Shown: positions 22,715-30,364 of the stretch, one piece after another
Layout of the letters: every line of letters starts with the position of its first letter
Position numbering within the stretch: the first letter of the stretch is position 1
Origin: Nitrosotalea sp.
Lineage (GTDB): Archaea > Thermoproteota > Nitrososphaeria > Nitrososphaerales > Nitrosopumilaceae
Assembly: GCA_023252335.1 (NCBI GenBank)
Contig: JAJPEA010000004.1
Coordinates: 1 to 30,364 of the forward strand
Direction: 5' to 3'
DNA: 30,364 bases
The notes under the pieces: model-generated
Told to the model about the DNA's origin: nothing
The model's database searches: none
Seen by the model: only the letters and a program-made list of their open reading frames with translations
Position numbers and translations under genes: made by a program

Positions 22715-23215
22715 CTAGATATGATTTCTTAACTTGGCTGAAAAGGTAAACAGACTAAGAATCATAATAAACGACACTCCAAACAAAGGCATTGCAAGTT
22801 GACCAAACTCAGGAACGGTGGCAGTCATGGTCTTGGTTTGTGTAACGACAAATCCATTTACTTTGGCACTGGCTATAATGTTAAAGTTACCAGATGTTGC
22901 AGTAGGAGGAATCTTGAACTGGAGCATAAAGTTCCCGTTTTGGTCAGAGGGTACAGTTCTGATTAATATCAAGTTTCCAGACGAATCTTTTATTTGTAGA
23001 GCAACAAGCGCATTTGGTTGACCCAATACAGTGCCATTTAGTGTAACAGTATCACCAGGCAGATAGCTATTCTTGTTTGTAGTAATCACAATTGATTGTT
23101 CCACCTGAGCAAAGGAATTCAACACGCCAGGCAATGCTAGCAAACCAACCACTGCAAGAAATAGAAAGCTCTGATGATTTTTCCTATGAAAGGCCGACAA
23201 AGTATGATAGTTCAT
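22715..23215 (-). CDS. Small PEFG-CTERM surface protein with one Ig-like domain
   Basis: About 166 residues from the ATG at 23215. The parts are a signal peptide (SFLFLAVVGLLALPGVLNSFAQ), one Ig/MG2-like domain (ITTNKNSYLPGDTVTL through SAKVNGFVV), the motif PEFG at about residues 135-138, a transmembrane helix (LAMPLFGVSFIMILSLFTF), and a basic end KLRNH. This is the archaeal PEFG-CTERM sorting signal, expected to be cut by an archaeosortase and attached to a lipid. The longer frame to 23278 was not used because it lacks a signal peptide at its start. Translation starts inside the end of the large Ig-repeat gene (32 nt overlap). Its Ig domain resembles residues 563-660 of that protein. Confidence 0.8.
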   Translation of the reverse strand: MNYHTLSAFHRKNHQSFLFLAVVGLLALPGVLNSFAQVEQSIVITTNKNSYLPGDTVTLNGTVLGQPNALVALQIKDSSGNLILIRTVPSDQNGNFMLQFKIPPTATSGNFNIIASAKVNGFVVTQTKTMTATVPEFGQLAMPLFGVSFIMILSLFTFSAKLRNHI

Positions 23216-26200
23216 TTGATTGTGGTACTCCTCCCTTGTTTGGCCAATCAGTAAATACATTTGCATAGACGCTAGCAAGTCCAGCTCCAGATTGAGCAGG
23301 AACGTAATAAGGTAGAATTACTTCAGATTGTCCCGGATTTAGCGTATACTGGGCAGACACAGTACCAAGACTGCTTACGTTAGAATCAAAGAGATTTACT
23401 GCTATAAGAGACTGTGTGTTCACAGTAGAATCAATTACCACTTTGACATATCCTGTTTGTCCTCTTGCGATTAATGATATTGGATTTCCTTGTTCATCTG
23501 TAGGCTGGACTGATACGATAGAAATTCCAGTAGGTCCAGTAGAGTTGTTTTCAATATCTGAGATACATTGATTTACGCCGTTGACTACGGTTAGCTGTCC
23601 TGCACTATTAAAGCAAGATTGTATTTTGCTGTTTGCAAGGCCATACTCAACATTTAGTTCATTGTTTAGGCTAACCATTTGAACATGGTTTACGGTTGCG
23701 TATTGGTTAAAGGTTACAAGCGCTTGGGCCAAACTTCCACCATTATTAAGAACAGATTCCATGGCAGTATTTGCAACCGCAACTCTTTGTTTCATGAAAT
23801 TAAATTCATCTTGAAATACAGATTGAGTTCGGTTATCACTTATAGTTGCAAGAAAACTAGCATATGCCGCATCAGGTGTGGTAGATGCACTTGCTGTTGC
23901 AAGCGTAGTCAAGTCTTGTTTGAGTTGACTGGCTGCTGCTTGTCGCTGTTGCAGAATCAATTGTTGATCAAGCTGTGCCGCAGTCTGGTTTCCAAGTATG
24001 TTTGCAACTTGTTTCTTTGATTGTTGAATCTCCTGTAAAATTTTTAGCGCAAGAGGATTGTTTTGAAGATCAGGGCCTGCCAAGGTGGTAAATTGTGCAG
24101 GTCCAACTTTGATTGCATTACCAACATTTGTTCCATTAGAACCAAGACTGTCAAGACTTACATTTACTGTTCCTACAGAATTGTTTGCAGTGTTTTTCCC
24201 AGTGTTGTTTTCATATGCAAGTGCAAGAAGATGGGCCTGGGTAGGACTCATAAATGTCATAGAATCATTTTGAATTGCAACTCCAAGTGTGACTTCAGCT
24301 TGGTTGTTTGTCATTGCAGTAGATATTGCATTTCCAACTCCAAAGGCTCCGCTAGAGCTTGTACAGCTATGTGGTGCAGATGCAACATATGATGCAGGAA
24401 GCGTGGATACATTCTGAAGATCTGTTGCAAGGCAAGATTCGGGGGTAAGTGGTGTTCCACCATTATTTGGCCAGTCCGAATACACATCGGTGAAAACATT
24501 TGCCACTCCTACTTGAACATTAGCGGGTATGAAAAATGAGAGAGTCATTTGAGAGGTTCCAGGATTTAGGACAGATTTGATAGATGTTGTACCAAGGCTA
24601 CTTTGGTTTGCGTCAAAGAGATTAAGTGTCAAGAGTGCAGGCATTTTTTCTCCAGATGAAAGAGAAACCTTGACAAATCCATTTTGACCCTGTGGTAGAA
24701 TTGACACTGGATTTCCTTGCTGGTTTGTGATTTGTACCGAGTCTATTGTAACACCGCGTGTTTTTATTACATTAAACTCGGTCGAGTTGGTATAATTTCT
24801 ACCATCAACAATTGCATTTACAGTATCTTGGTAGACACCAGTCTGATATGTACTAGGTATCTTGAATTGTAAAGAGCCCGTACCATTTTCGTCAGTAGTT
24901 ATTGTTCTTGATATGATATTGTCTCCGCTTGGATTTGATACTCCGACAGCAATGTTTTGCAGACTCTGTCCTGGAAGAAACACAGAGAGTGTAACTACAT
25001 CTCCATATGCGTAATACGTTTGATCAGTGTTAAGCGAAAGCGAGGATGGAAGTACAATTACTGTGGATTTGGCAGTACCAATGCTGCCAGAGTGGGTACT
25101 ATCACCACCATACGTAGCAGTAATTGTCACTGCATTTGTTGAATATGCAGACGGAGTATAGTACACAGCACATGTATTGGATGAAAGTGTGCATGAAGTA
25201 TTGTCGAATGAACCTCCTGCGCTACCGTCACTCCATGATACAGTTCCAGTTACAATTGATGAGATGGAAGAATCTGCAAGTGTTGCGGTGAATTGTACCT
25301 TTGATCCTTGTGCCACAGTAGCAGTATTTGGTGTAACAGTGGTCACAGTATTATGTAATGCATTTACAGTCAAAGTAGATGTGCCGGTACTGCCAGAATT
25401 GGCAGTATCTCCGCCATAGCTAGTGGTTATAGTTATTTTACCGCTATAATTTCCAAGTGGGGTGTATGAAGATACACAGGTTCCTGATGAGAGAATACAG
25501 GAAGATGGATTAAATGTACCACCCAAGTTTCCATCGCTCCAAGTTACAGTTCCAGTTGGAGGGGTTTGTGAACTGGTGCCAGTCACTGTGACTGTAAACT
25601 GTACATGAGATCCTTGGTTTATTGTTTCAGTGTTTGGTGTTACAGTTGTAGTGGTACTTGGTAGAGAATTTACTGTCAAAATAGATGTTCCAGTACTGCC
25701 AGAATATTCATTGTTTGTACCATATGTAGCAGTAATTGTAACCTGGCTAGATGCAGATGTGGATGTAGGGGGAGTGTAAGATACGGTACATGTTCCAGAT
25801 ACAATCATACATGTTGATGAACTAAACGTGCCTCCAATGTTACCATCGCTCCAAGTTACAGTTCCAGTTTGAATTGTTGGCAAGTTAGAGGCATCATCCA
25901 CTTTGGCAGTAAACTGCACCTGCGATCCTTGATTTACTGTAACGACACTTGGTATTACTGTGGTACTAGTGTTTGATAGGGTGTGTGCCAACAAAGTAAA
26001 TGTTCCAGTACTGGTAGAAGATGAGTTGCCACTTTGAAAATTAGTTGATATCGATATATTGTTTACATAATTTGCAGGCGGAGTGTAAAATACTGTACAG
26101 ACTCCAGATGAAAGAGTGCAGGAAGATGAACTAAATGTGCCTCCAATGTTGCCATCATTCCAAGTTACAATTCCAGTTGGAGGGGTTTGCGGACTGGATG

Positions 26201-26738
26201 TATCTGCAAGTGTTGCGGTGAACTGCACTTGAGATCCTGTGCTTGTAGTAGATGTGATTGTAGTTGTAACATTATGTTTAGCAGGTACAGTCAAGGTCAG
26301 GGTACCAGTACTGCCAGTGTGTGTGCTGTCTCCAGCATAGCTAGTTGATATGGTTATCGTACCATCATAATTTGCAGGTGGAGTGTATGATACAGTACAT
26401 GTTCCAGATGAAAGTGTGCAAGAAGATGGATTAAATGTACCACCCAAGTTTCCATCGCTCCAAGTTACAGAGCCTGATACAATAGTTGGTAGGGTCGATG
26501 TGTCCACGACTCTCACACCAAGTGATGCTGAAGAGCCTTGGTTCACAGTACCAGAATTTGATGTGATTGTGCTAGAGGTAGAATCAATCACAGGGGTTGT
26601 TGGAGATACAACAGTGGAATTTGAGCCAGTAAACACAACGGTACTAGAACTGTTCGAGTCAGTCCCTATTGAGAAAGCATATTGAGGAAAAACCAGTACA
26701 GCTGCAATAGATACAAAGAGTAAAACTCTCAGATTCAT
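23184..26738 (-). CDS. Giant secreted Ig-like repeat surface protein
   Basis: An 1184-residue exported protein. The ATG at 26738 gives a signal peptide (MNLRVLLFVSIAAVLVFPQY); the frame upstream is only open to a TTG. Five Ig-like repeats of about 97 residues follow (about 55-560). Each has a TVTWSDGNLGGTF-type core and a Cys pair in the SSCTLSSGTCTV region that should form a local disulfide. Next come an MG2-like domain (563-660), a beta domain (662-758), a helical Gln/Ala-rich region (815-1065), and a second copy of the beta domain (1070-1184). No C-terminal anchor is present. It is rich in Ser/Thr and sequons, so glycosylation is likely. A role in adhesion or a cell-surface matrix is inferred. 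Confidence 0.85.
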   Translation of the reverse strand: MNLRVLLFVSIAAVLVFPQYAFSIGTDSNSSSTVVFTGSNSTVVSPTTPVIDSTSSTITSNSGTVNQGSSASLGVRVVDTSTLPTIVSGSVTWSDGNLGGTFNPSSCTLSSGTCTVSYTPPANYDGTITISTSYAGDSTHTGSTGTLTLTVPAKHNVTTTITSTTSTGSQVQFTATLADTSSPQTPPTGIVTWNDGNIGGTFSSSSCTLSSGVCTVFYTPPANYVNNISISTNFQSGNSSSTSTGTFTLLAHTLSNTSTTVIPSVVTVNQGSQVQFTAKVDDASNLPTIQTGTVTWSDGNIGGTFSSSTCMIVSGTCTVSYTPPTSTSASSQVTITATYGTNNEYSGSTGTSILTVNSLPSTTTTVTPNTETINQGSHVQFTVTVTGTSSQTPPTGTVTWSDGNLGGTFNPSSCILSSGTCVSSYTPLGNYSGKITITTSYGGDTANSGSTGTSTLTVNALHNTVTTVTPNTATVAQGSKVQFTATLADSSISSIVTGTVSWSDGSAGGSFDNTSCTLSSNTCAVYYTPSAYSTNAVTITATYGGDSTHSGSIGTAKSTVIVLPSSLSLNTDQTYYAYGDVVTLSVFLPGQSLQNIAVGVSNPSGDNIISRTITTDENGTGSLQFKIPSTYQTGVYQDTVNAIVDGRNYTNSTEFNVIKTRGVTIDSVQITNQQGNPVSILPQGQNGFVKVSLSSGEKMPALLTLNLFDANQSSLGTTSIKSVLNPGTSQMTLSFFIPANVQVGVANVFTDVYSDWPNNGGTPLTPESCLATDLQNVSTLPASYVASAPHSCTSSSGAFGVGNAISTAMTNNQAEVTLGVAIQNDSMTFMSPTQAHLLALAYENNTGKNTANNSVGTVNVSLDSLGSNGTNVGNAIKVGPAQFTTLAGPDLQNNPLALKILQEIQQSKKQVANILGNQTAAQLDQQLILQQRQAAASQLKQDLTTLATASASTTPDAAYASFLATISDNRTQSVFQDEFNFMKQRVAVANTAMESVLNNGGSLAQALVTFNQYATVNHVQMVSLNNELNVEYGLANSKIQSCFNSAGQLTVVNGVNQCISDIENNSTGPTGISIVSVQPTDEQGNPISLIARGQTGYVKVVIDSTVNTQSLIAVNLFDSNVSSLGTVSAQYTLNPGQSEVILPYYVPAQSGAGLASVYANVFTDWPNKGGVPQSNELSYFVGLS
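25059..26576 (-). repeat. Five tandem coding repeats (Ig-like)
   Basis: Five units of about 290-300 nt encode the Ig-like domains of the giant surface protein. Some are nearly identical over short blocks: a 49-nt run at 25501-25549 (unit 4) recurs exactly at 26422-26470 (unit 1). Units 2 and 4 also share a block encoding TPPTG-x-VTW. This suggests recent duplication or gene conversion inside the gene. Confidence 0.8.
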
Positions 26739-26762
26739 TTCACATGAACTCCCACACTCAAC

Positions 26763-26770
26763 AAATAAAG
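26763..26770 (-). promoter_or_regulatory. TATA box of the giant surface protein gene
   Basis: AAATAAAG (CTTTATTT on the minus strand), centred about 28 nt before the ATG at 26738. It supports that ATG over the TTG at 26783. Confidence 0.45.
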
Positions 26771-26940
26771 ATTTGATACACAATGTTCAGGAACAATGTT
26801 ACTCATACCACGAGTAGATTCCCAAACCATATAACATACAAAGTTCATGGCCTTGAAGTGTACGATCTCAAACTTGTTTAAAAGACTGACGTATATTTTC
26901 TGCTATCTTGAAATATAGTACAAGAAATCACGATTAAGAC

Positions 26941-28404
26941 TCATTTTATTTTAACTTGGATATCTTCCCCATCAGTGTTCATCTTTATGTTAGAATATGG
27001 ATATGTAGACATGTCATACTTTGACAGGTTTTCATCAAATGTAGCTATTGTTTTAGAATCATTATAGATTTGCTGTAATTGTTTTCCCCTTCCTAGATCT
27101 ATCAAAAAGTGTGGACCAGCCACAAGTAGTATTTTTCCAGTCTTTAGATGATTAAACAGTACAAACGAATAATCATTTGGCGTATTATTTTTATGAAACA
27201 CATAGTGTAAAATCCACTCGTACGATGGATTGGCAAGCACCGTAGTATCAGTGTCGTTTACATTTTGTAAAATAAATGACATTGTCTGAAATTCAGAGTG
27301 TGTTACATTTACACTGATGATAAGAATGGTACTTGCCAAACCAAATATAGCAATCCCCGATACCACTGCAAAGGATAAGACACTGAGATTTCTTTTGTTG
27401 ACACGTCCCAAGATATCCACGAGTAGTATTGATGCAGATATGCAAAATACTGGTAATACTGGAATCCAGTAAAAATATTGATTATATCCAATCAAGAGTA
27501 GAAAAATCACAAACGGAGAAAACCAAAATAAAATAAAATAGTGTTTACGTACAATTGCAAATATAGTTCCAGCAATTCCAAGAACAAATAGAACTGGGTC
27601 AAGCTTGAAAAAAACTAATGATATGTATGGCAATCCAAAACTTGGTCTTTGTGTCTGCCCAATGACATCTCTCATCCATACATCAAACTGGTGTACGCTT
27701 ATTGCCTGAAGTGGCCATATCAGAGGTATCAAAACTACTGGAATCAATAACAATGTGAGTGCTTTGATGTTTTTTCCAGTATAGAAATACACAAGACCTG
27801 CAACCAATGGAATCATTGTAAAGACAGGAATCTTTGTAAAGATGGCAACACCAAGACAAATTCCTGAAAAAGACGCCAATACGTACTTGTTTTTAGAATC
27901 TTTAGTTTTTAATGCAAACAGTATCGATGTCAAAAGAAACGGTAACAGTATAGAATCTAGCAGTATTCTTCTCATAATCCAAGTAATTGGCATTACTGCA
28001 AACAAGAGAGACGATGCTAGAGCAATTTTTTTTCCATATTTTGTATCAGCAATTTGATAGACAAGAAATGTATCCAAAACTGCCAACAATCCCATGACAA
28101 GTCTAGGTACAAGGTAAAGCGATGCTATGAAATCGGGGTCAGTTGAGGTATGCCATGAATTTGGGAACCCAATCAGGCCAAAGATTGATGCAAGAAAAAT
28201 TTGGCCAAAATACGGGTGATCGTGGAAATACCTGTCTTGCAATCCAAGACCATTTAGCACATGCATTGCCCTTTCCATGTAGACTCCCTCATCATAGAAA
28301 ATATCTGGAAATCCTACAGCATTCCAAATATGTGTAAAACCAGACAGTGCAAGTATTATTCCTAAAATGTATATTGTTTTGAGTTGTAGAAACTTTACAC
28401 TCAA
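26941..28404 (-). CDS. GT39-like (PMT/ArnT family) membrane glycosyltransferase
   Basis: A 487-residue polytopic protein with about 10-12 membrane helices and a small C-terminal extracellular part. The first outside loop contains YDEGVYMERA (Asp-Glu), the catalytic acidic pair typical of C-fold glycosyltransferases that use lipid-linked sugars, and HDHPYFGQI follows, as in ArnT/PMT proteins. The family moves sugars from polyprenyl-phosphate donors to proteins or lipids at the outer membrane face. It starts with a TTG at 28404 (a TAA lies three codons upstream). Its position upstream of the giant Ser/Thr-rich surface protein suggests, without proof, a role in glycosylating it. Confidence 0.82.
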   Translation of the reverse strand: MSVKFLQLKTIYILGIILALSGFTHIWNAVGFPDIFYDEGVYMERAMHVLNGLGLQDRYFHDHPYFGQIFLASIFGLIGFPNSWHTSTDPDFIASLYLVPRLVMGLLAVLDTFLVYQIADTKYGKKIALASSLLFAVMPITWIMRRILLDSILLPFLLTSILFALKTKDSKNKYVLASFSGICLGVAIFTKIPVFTMIPLVAGLVYFYTGKNIKALTLLLIPVVLIPLIWPLQAISVHQFDVWMRDVIGQTQRPSFGLPYISLVFFKLDPVLFVLGIAGTIFAIVRKHYFILFWFSPFVIFLLLIGYNQYFYWIPVLPVFCISASILLVDILGRVNKRNLSVLSFAVVSGIAIFGLASTILIISVNVTHSEFQTMSFILQNVNDTDTTVLANPSYEWILHYVFHKNNTPNDYSFVLFNHLKTGKILLVAGPHFLIDLGRGKQLQQIYNDSKTIATFDENLSKYDMSTYPYSNIKMNTDGEDIQVKIK

Positions 28405-28578
28405 GATGATTTACTTCCAGTGATTAAGTGCAAACTGGTACTAGAATCAAATGTTTTACCCATTGTCGCTTAGCATTGCACATCATATCAACAATATAAA
28501 AAAGAGCCTAGTTTTGATCCAAGAAATTAGTCTCAGACATATTTGAACAAAAATTATTAAAAATATCAAATTACAAGA

Positions 28579-28610
28579 ACACAAACCACCCGATACACCA
28601 TAGTTTGTGT
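28579..28610. promoter_or_regulatory. Inverted repeat upstream of the gene at 28656
   Basis: ACACAAAC (28579-28586) and GTTTGTGT (28603-28610) are perfect 8-bp arms around a 16-nt spacer, 45 nt before the ATG at 28656. It may be an operator or an RNA hairpin. Its overlap with a possible upstream TTG start argues against that longer start. Confidence 0.3.
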
Positions 28611-28655
28611 CTAGTAAGGCTCATTAACGGTGAATATTCATCGATTGATTATAAC

Positions 28656-29114
28656 ATGAGTCGCTTGAGATATTGGAAACTCACTGTAGATGACGTGAGA
28701 AAAGCAGAATATGACCCAAAAAAAGTATTGATCTGGGAAATAAAATGCCCAAAAGACGACAAGGGCGCAGTCTTTGGAGTATACTCTTATAGAAATGGAA
28801 CACCATGGGATTACGACCTAATCAAAGGCGTTGTATTTTATCACAACATGATAGAAAAAGAAGAGGTAGACAAACTAACAAAATTCCTCAAGGAAAAGTT
28901 TGGTGGAGACCCAGCAGAAAAAGGCTCTAGAATATTTCTAAAGGGTTCACGGGAAATATACTTACCAAAAGAGATTGCAGATCTTGCAGTCCAGCTTGGC
29001 GATAATTTTGAGGTAAGCACAGAACTTACAATAGAGCTTGAAAACTTTACCGTTCCAGAACAAGAGAAGAGCAACCTGCCCTCAAGCAAGATACTTCCAA
29101 TTCCAGGGCTGTAG
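28656..29114 (+). CDS. Conserved-looking hypothetical protein
   Basis: A soluble protein of 152 residues from the ATG at 28656. The frame is open upstream to a TTG at 28605, but those 17 residues look non-coding and sit on an inverted repeat. It begins MSRLRYWKLTVDDVRKAEYD, has Trp/Tyr-rich strands (KVLIWEIKC and VFGVYSYRNGTPWDYDL), and ends with a helix and a strand region with a LAVQLGDNFEV segment. No known catalytic motif, signal peptide or membrane helix. It precedes tatC by 43 nt on the same strand and may be cotranscribed. I do not recognise the family. Confidence 0.65.
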   Translation: MSRLRYWKLTVDDVRKAEYDPKKVLIWEIKCPKDDKGAVFGVYSYRNGTPWDYDLIKGVVFYHNMIEKEEVDKLTKFLKEKFGGDPAEKGSRIFLKGSREIYLPKEIADLAVQLGDNFEVSTELTIELENFTVPEQEKSNLPSSKILPIPGL

Positions 29115-29157
29115 AAAAAATACTATTAATACAGATCTGTCCATTTTATAATCTACA

Positions 29158-29955
29158 ATGGACAAGTCAATGACCATAAGCCAGCATCTTGAAGATTTAC
29201 GAAAAAGAGTATTCAGATCAGTTATTGCAATAGCAATTATTTCATTTTTCATCCTTAGTTTTCATCTTACGTCATTTATGTACGAAGGAATCAAGTTGTA
29301 CTATCCAACATTTAGTCCATTTGACAACATGGCAGCACAATTGACAGTATCAATGAAGCATCACTTGGTGCCATCCACAGTAAAATTGTTTCAAGCAGCT
29401 CCTGGTGAAGCATTTTTTTCCCAGTTTTATATTGCAATATTGCTTGGAATTGTATTTGCAATGCCCATCATAATCAAAGAGTTTGTGGGATTTTTGGCCC
29501 CGGCACTACATAGAAAAGAGATCCAGATAATTAGAAACATAACAATTCCAAGCATTATTCTATTCACAATAGGAGGCTTGTTTTCATATTTTTTTGTCAC
29601 CCCATACGTCCTGGCATTTCTTTACACATATGGACAGTCTGCAGAATTGCTCACATTATTGAACATAATGGATTTTATCACATTTGTACTCCAGTTTATT
29701 CTTGCATTTGGAGTGTCATTTCAGCTACCTCTGATAATGTACGCACTTACCGCATCTGGACTAATTGACCCAAAATTTTGGAGAAATAACATCAGATATG
29801 CAATTATTGCAATGGTCATACTAGGTGCTGCAATTACGCCAGACGGTAGCGGAGTTACAATGTGGTTTGTTGCAGGACCAATGATCGTATTGTATCTAAT
29901 AGGTATGATAGTATCTGAAAGGCAGGCAAAAAATATTGGAACACTTAAATCTTGA
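29158..29955 (+). CDS. tatC: Sec-independent protein translocase subunit TatC
   Basis: A 265-residue membrane protein with six transmembrane helices, the receptor of the twin-arginine pathway that exports folded proteins. The N-terminal signal-binding motif HLEDLRKRV (E12) is intact. The conserved FVGFLAPALHRKE loop and the FWRNNIRYAIIAMVILGAAITPDGSG segment (two pieces read together) are clear family marks. The length is typical. tatA follows 21 nt downstream, so this is a minimal two-gene Tat system; no tatB is seen, as in most archaea. The start is ATG 29158, just after an A/T-rich leader. Confidence 0.93.
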   Translation: MDKSMTISQHLEDLRKRVFRSVIAIAIISFFILSFHLTSFMYEGIKLYYPTFSPFDNMAAQLTVSMKHHLVPSTVKLFQAAPGEAFFSQFYIAILLGIVFAMPIIIKEFVGFLAPALHRKEIQIIRNITIPSIILFTIGGLFSYFFVTPYVLAFLYTYGQSAELLTLLNIMDFITFVLQFILAFGVSFQLPLIMYALTASGLIDPKFWRNNIRYAIIAMVILGAAITPDGSGVTMWFVAGPMIVLYLIGMIVSERQAKNIGTLKS

Positions 29956-29976
29956 TCTGCCGCATTTAAGCCACTA

Positions 29977-30153
29977 ATGGCATACGAAAATGTAATAATT
30001 GCAGTAGTAATAATAGGGGTTTTGATATTTGGTGCCAAAAAGATCCCTGAACTTGCAAAAACGTTTGGAAAGGCAAAAGGCGAGTATGAGAAAGGCAGAT
30101 TAGAATCAGAAAAAGAGCTCAAAGATTTCAAAGACAAAGAAGACCTCAAGTAG
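29977..30153 (+). CDS. tatA: Sec-independent protein translocase subunit TatA
   Basis: A 58-residue protein made of one N-terminal transmembrane helix (NVIIAVVIIGVLIFG), the FG hinge, and the amphipathic helix with the KKIPELAKTFGKAKGEY signature, ending in a charged Lys/Glu tail. TatA subunits assemble around TatC to form the export pore. The short length is normal for archaeal TatA. The ATG at 29977 comes 21 nt after the tatC stop; a GCATTTAAG box in that gap could give extra tatA transcripts, which would fit the excess of TatA over TatC. A TTTTTT run directly after the stop may be a terminator. Confidence 0.9.
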   Translation: MAYENVIIAVVIIGVLIFGAKKIPELAKTFGKAKGEYEKGRLESEKELKDFKDKEDLK

Positions 30154-30159
30154 TTTTTT
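30154..30159 (+). terminator. Poly-T tract after tatA
   Basis: Six Ts follow the tatA stop directly. Archaeal RNA polymerase terminates at such runs without a hairpin, so this may end the tatC-tatA transcript. Confidence 0.3.
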
Positions 30160-30213
30160 CCCAAAAATTTAATTCCATTTTTGCCGCATGATTATTCTTA
30201 AGAAATGATCATA

Positions 30214-30246
30214 TTTACTTGGATAACGCTTTTTTACCCAAGTAAA
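30214..30246. promoter_or_regulatory. Inverted repeat bracketing a TATA-like element upstream of purP
   Basis: TTTACTTGG (30214-30222) and CCAAGTAAA (30238-30246) are perfect 9-bp arms. The 15-nt spacer holds CTTTTTTA, about 26 nt before the GTG at 30258, where box A would be. The arrangement repeats that at the TFB promoter. A repressor binding here would occlude TBP; a purine-responsive regulator is a guess. Confidence 0.4.
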
Positions 30247-30257
30247 ATAGATACGAC

Positions 30258-30364
30258 GTGATAAAAAAATCTGACATTATCAATATTGTAAATGACTATT
30301 CTGAACTAACAATTGGTGCACTTGGGAGCCATTCCGCACTTGAGATAATGGATGGTGCAAAGGA
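30258..30364 (+). CDS. purP: PurP, formate-dependent FAICAR synthetase (5' part)
   Basis: Thirty-five visible codons, cut by the right window edge. The start is a GTG at 30258 and the encoded peptide contains LTIGALGSHSALEIMDGAK, the N-terminal signature of PurP, the ATP-grasp enzyme that formylates AICAR with free formate and ATP in archaeal purine synthesis. Family members open with the same I-[AG]-x-LGSH-[ST]-[AS]-L core near residues 18-30. An inverted repeat ends 11 nt before the start codon. Only the first tenth or so of the protein is visible, so intactness cannot be judged. Confidence 0.8.
   Translation, partial: MIKKSDIINIVNDYSELTIGALGSHSALEIMDGAK

Noticed and set aside
23184..23278. 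Possible frameshift joining the giant Ig protein to the PEFG-CTERM protein
   Set aside because: The small protein has its own signal peptide after the overlap, which would be pointless in a fusion; two genes with coupled translation explain it better. A sequencing check would settle it.
25059..26576. Tandem array that could suggest CRISPR or satellite DNA
   Set aside because: Units are about 290-300 nt, in one open frame, and translate to Ig-like domains with conserved Cys pairs.
28605..28655. Upstream TTG extension of the gene at 28656
   Set aside because: The 17 added residues look non-coding and overlap an inverted repeat; the ATG is the better start.
1..30364. tRNA, rRNA, insertion sequences, integrase or prophage genes
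   Set aside because: No T-loop-like signature, rRNA stretch, transposase motif or flanking terminal repeats were seen in the intergenic regions or frames.

Overview
The window looks like a piece of a chromosome from an ammonia-oxidising archaeon of the Nitrososphaerota (Thaumarchaeota). The gene content fits that group: archaeal RNA polymerase subunit Rpo7 with Spt4, a TFB, a NurA-HerA-Mre11-Rad50 operon, a GTP-dependent dephospho-CoA kinase, PurP, minimal TatC/TatA and a PEFG-CTERM surface protein. The DNA is moderately A/T-rich. Many starts have a TATA-like box only 24-32 nt upstream, as in leaderless archaeal transcripts. A mesophilic Nitrosotalea- or Nitrosopumilus-like lineage is my best guess; the genus cannot be fixed without a search.

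Layout. 1-2125: two divergent exported proteins, one cut by the window edge. 2320-3868: small metal-binding proteins, a SprT-like metalloprotease and a dephospho-CoA kinase that follows an Mrp/NBP35 ATPase (3890-4978). 5076-8588: Rpo7 and Spt4 run directly into nadC, which faces nadA and nadX; together these three encode de novo NAD synthesis from aspartate. 8928-11862: a lone receiver domain, then proline dehydrogenase and P5C dehydrogenase tail to tail, the two steps from proline to glutamate. 11982-17553: nurA-herA-mre11-rad50, a tightly coupled operon for DNA end resection.

17550-22678: a HEAT-repeat protein with two HE motifs resembling half of a deoxyhypusine hydroxylase, an unknown protein, a 14-TM MFS exporter, a TFB-pirin gene pair, an HxlR regulator and two zinc-knuckle microproteins of 27 and 40 residues. 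22715-28404: a cell-surface locus with an 1184-residue Ig-like repeat protein, an overlapping small protein carrying a PEFG-CTERM anchor, and a GT39-like membrane glycosyltransferase. 28656-30364: a conserved hypothetical protein, tatC, tatA and the start of purP.

I found no rRNA, tRNA, CRISPR array, transposase or integration site. The features most worth a second look are the half-size DOHH-like HEAT protein, the palindromes over the TFB promoter with a related site at hxlR, the surface locus, and an altered metal-ligand position in Mre11. Gene calls rest on motifs read by eye. Start choices that differ from the longest open frame are explained in each entry.
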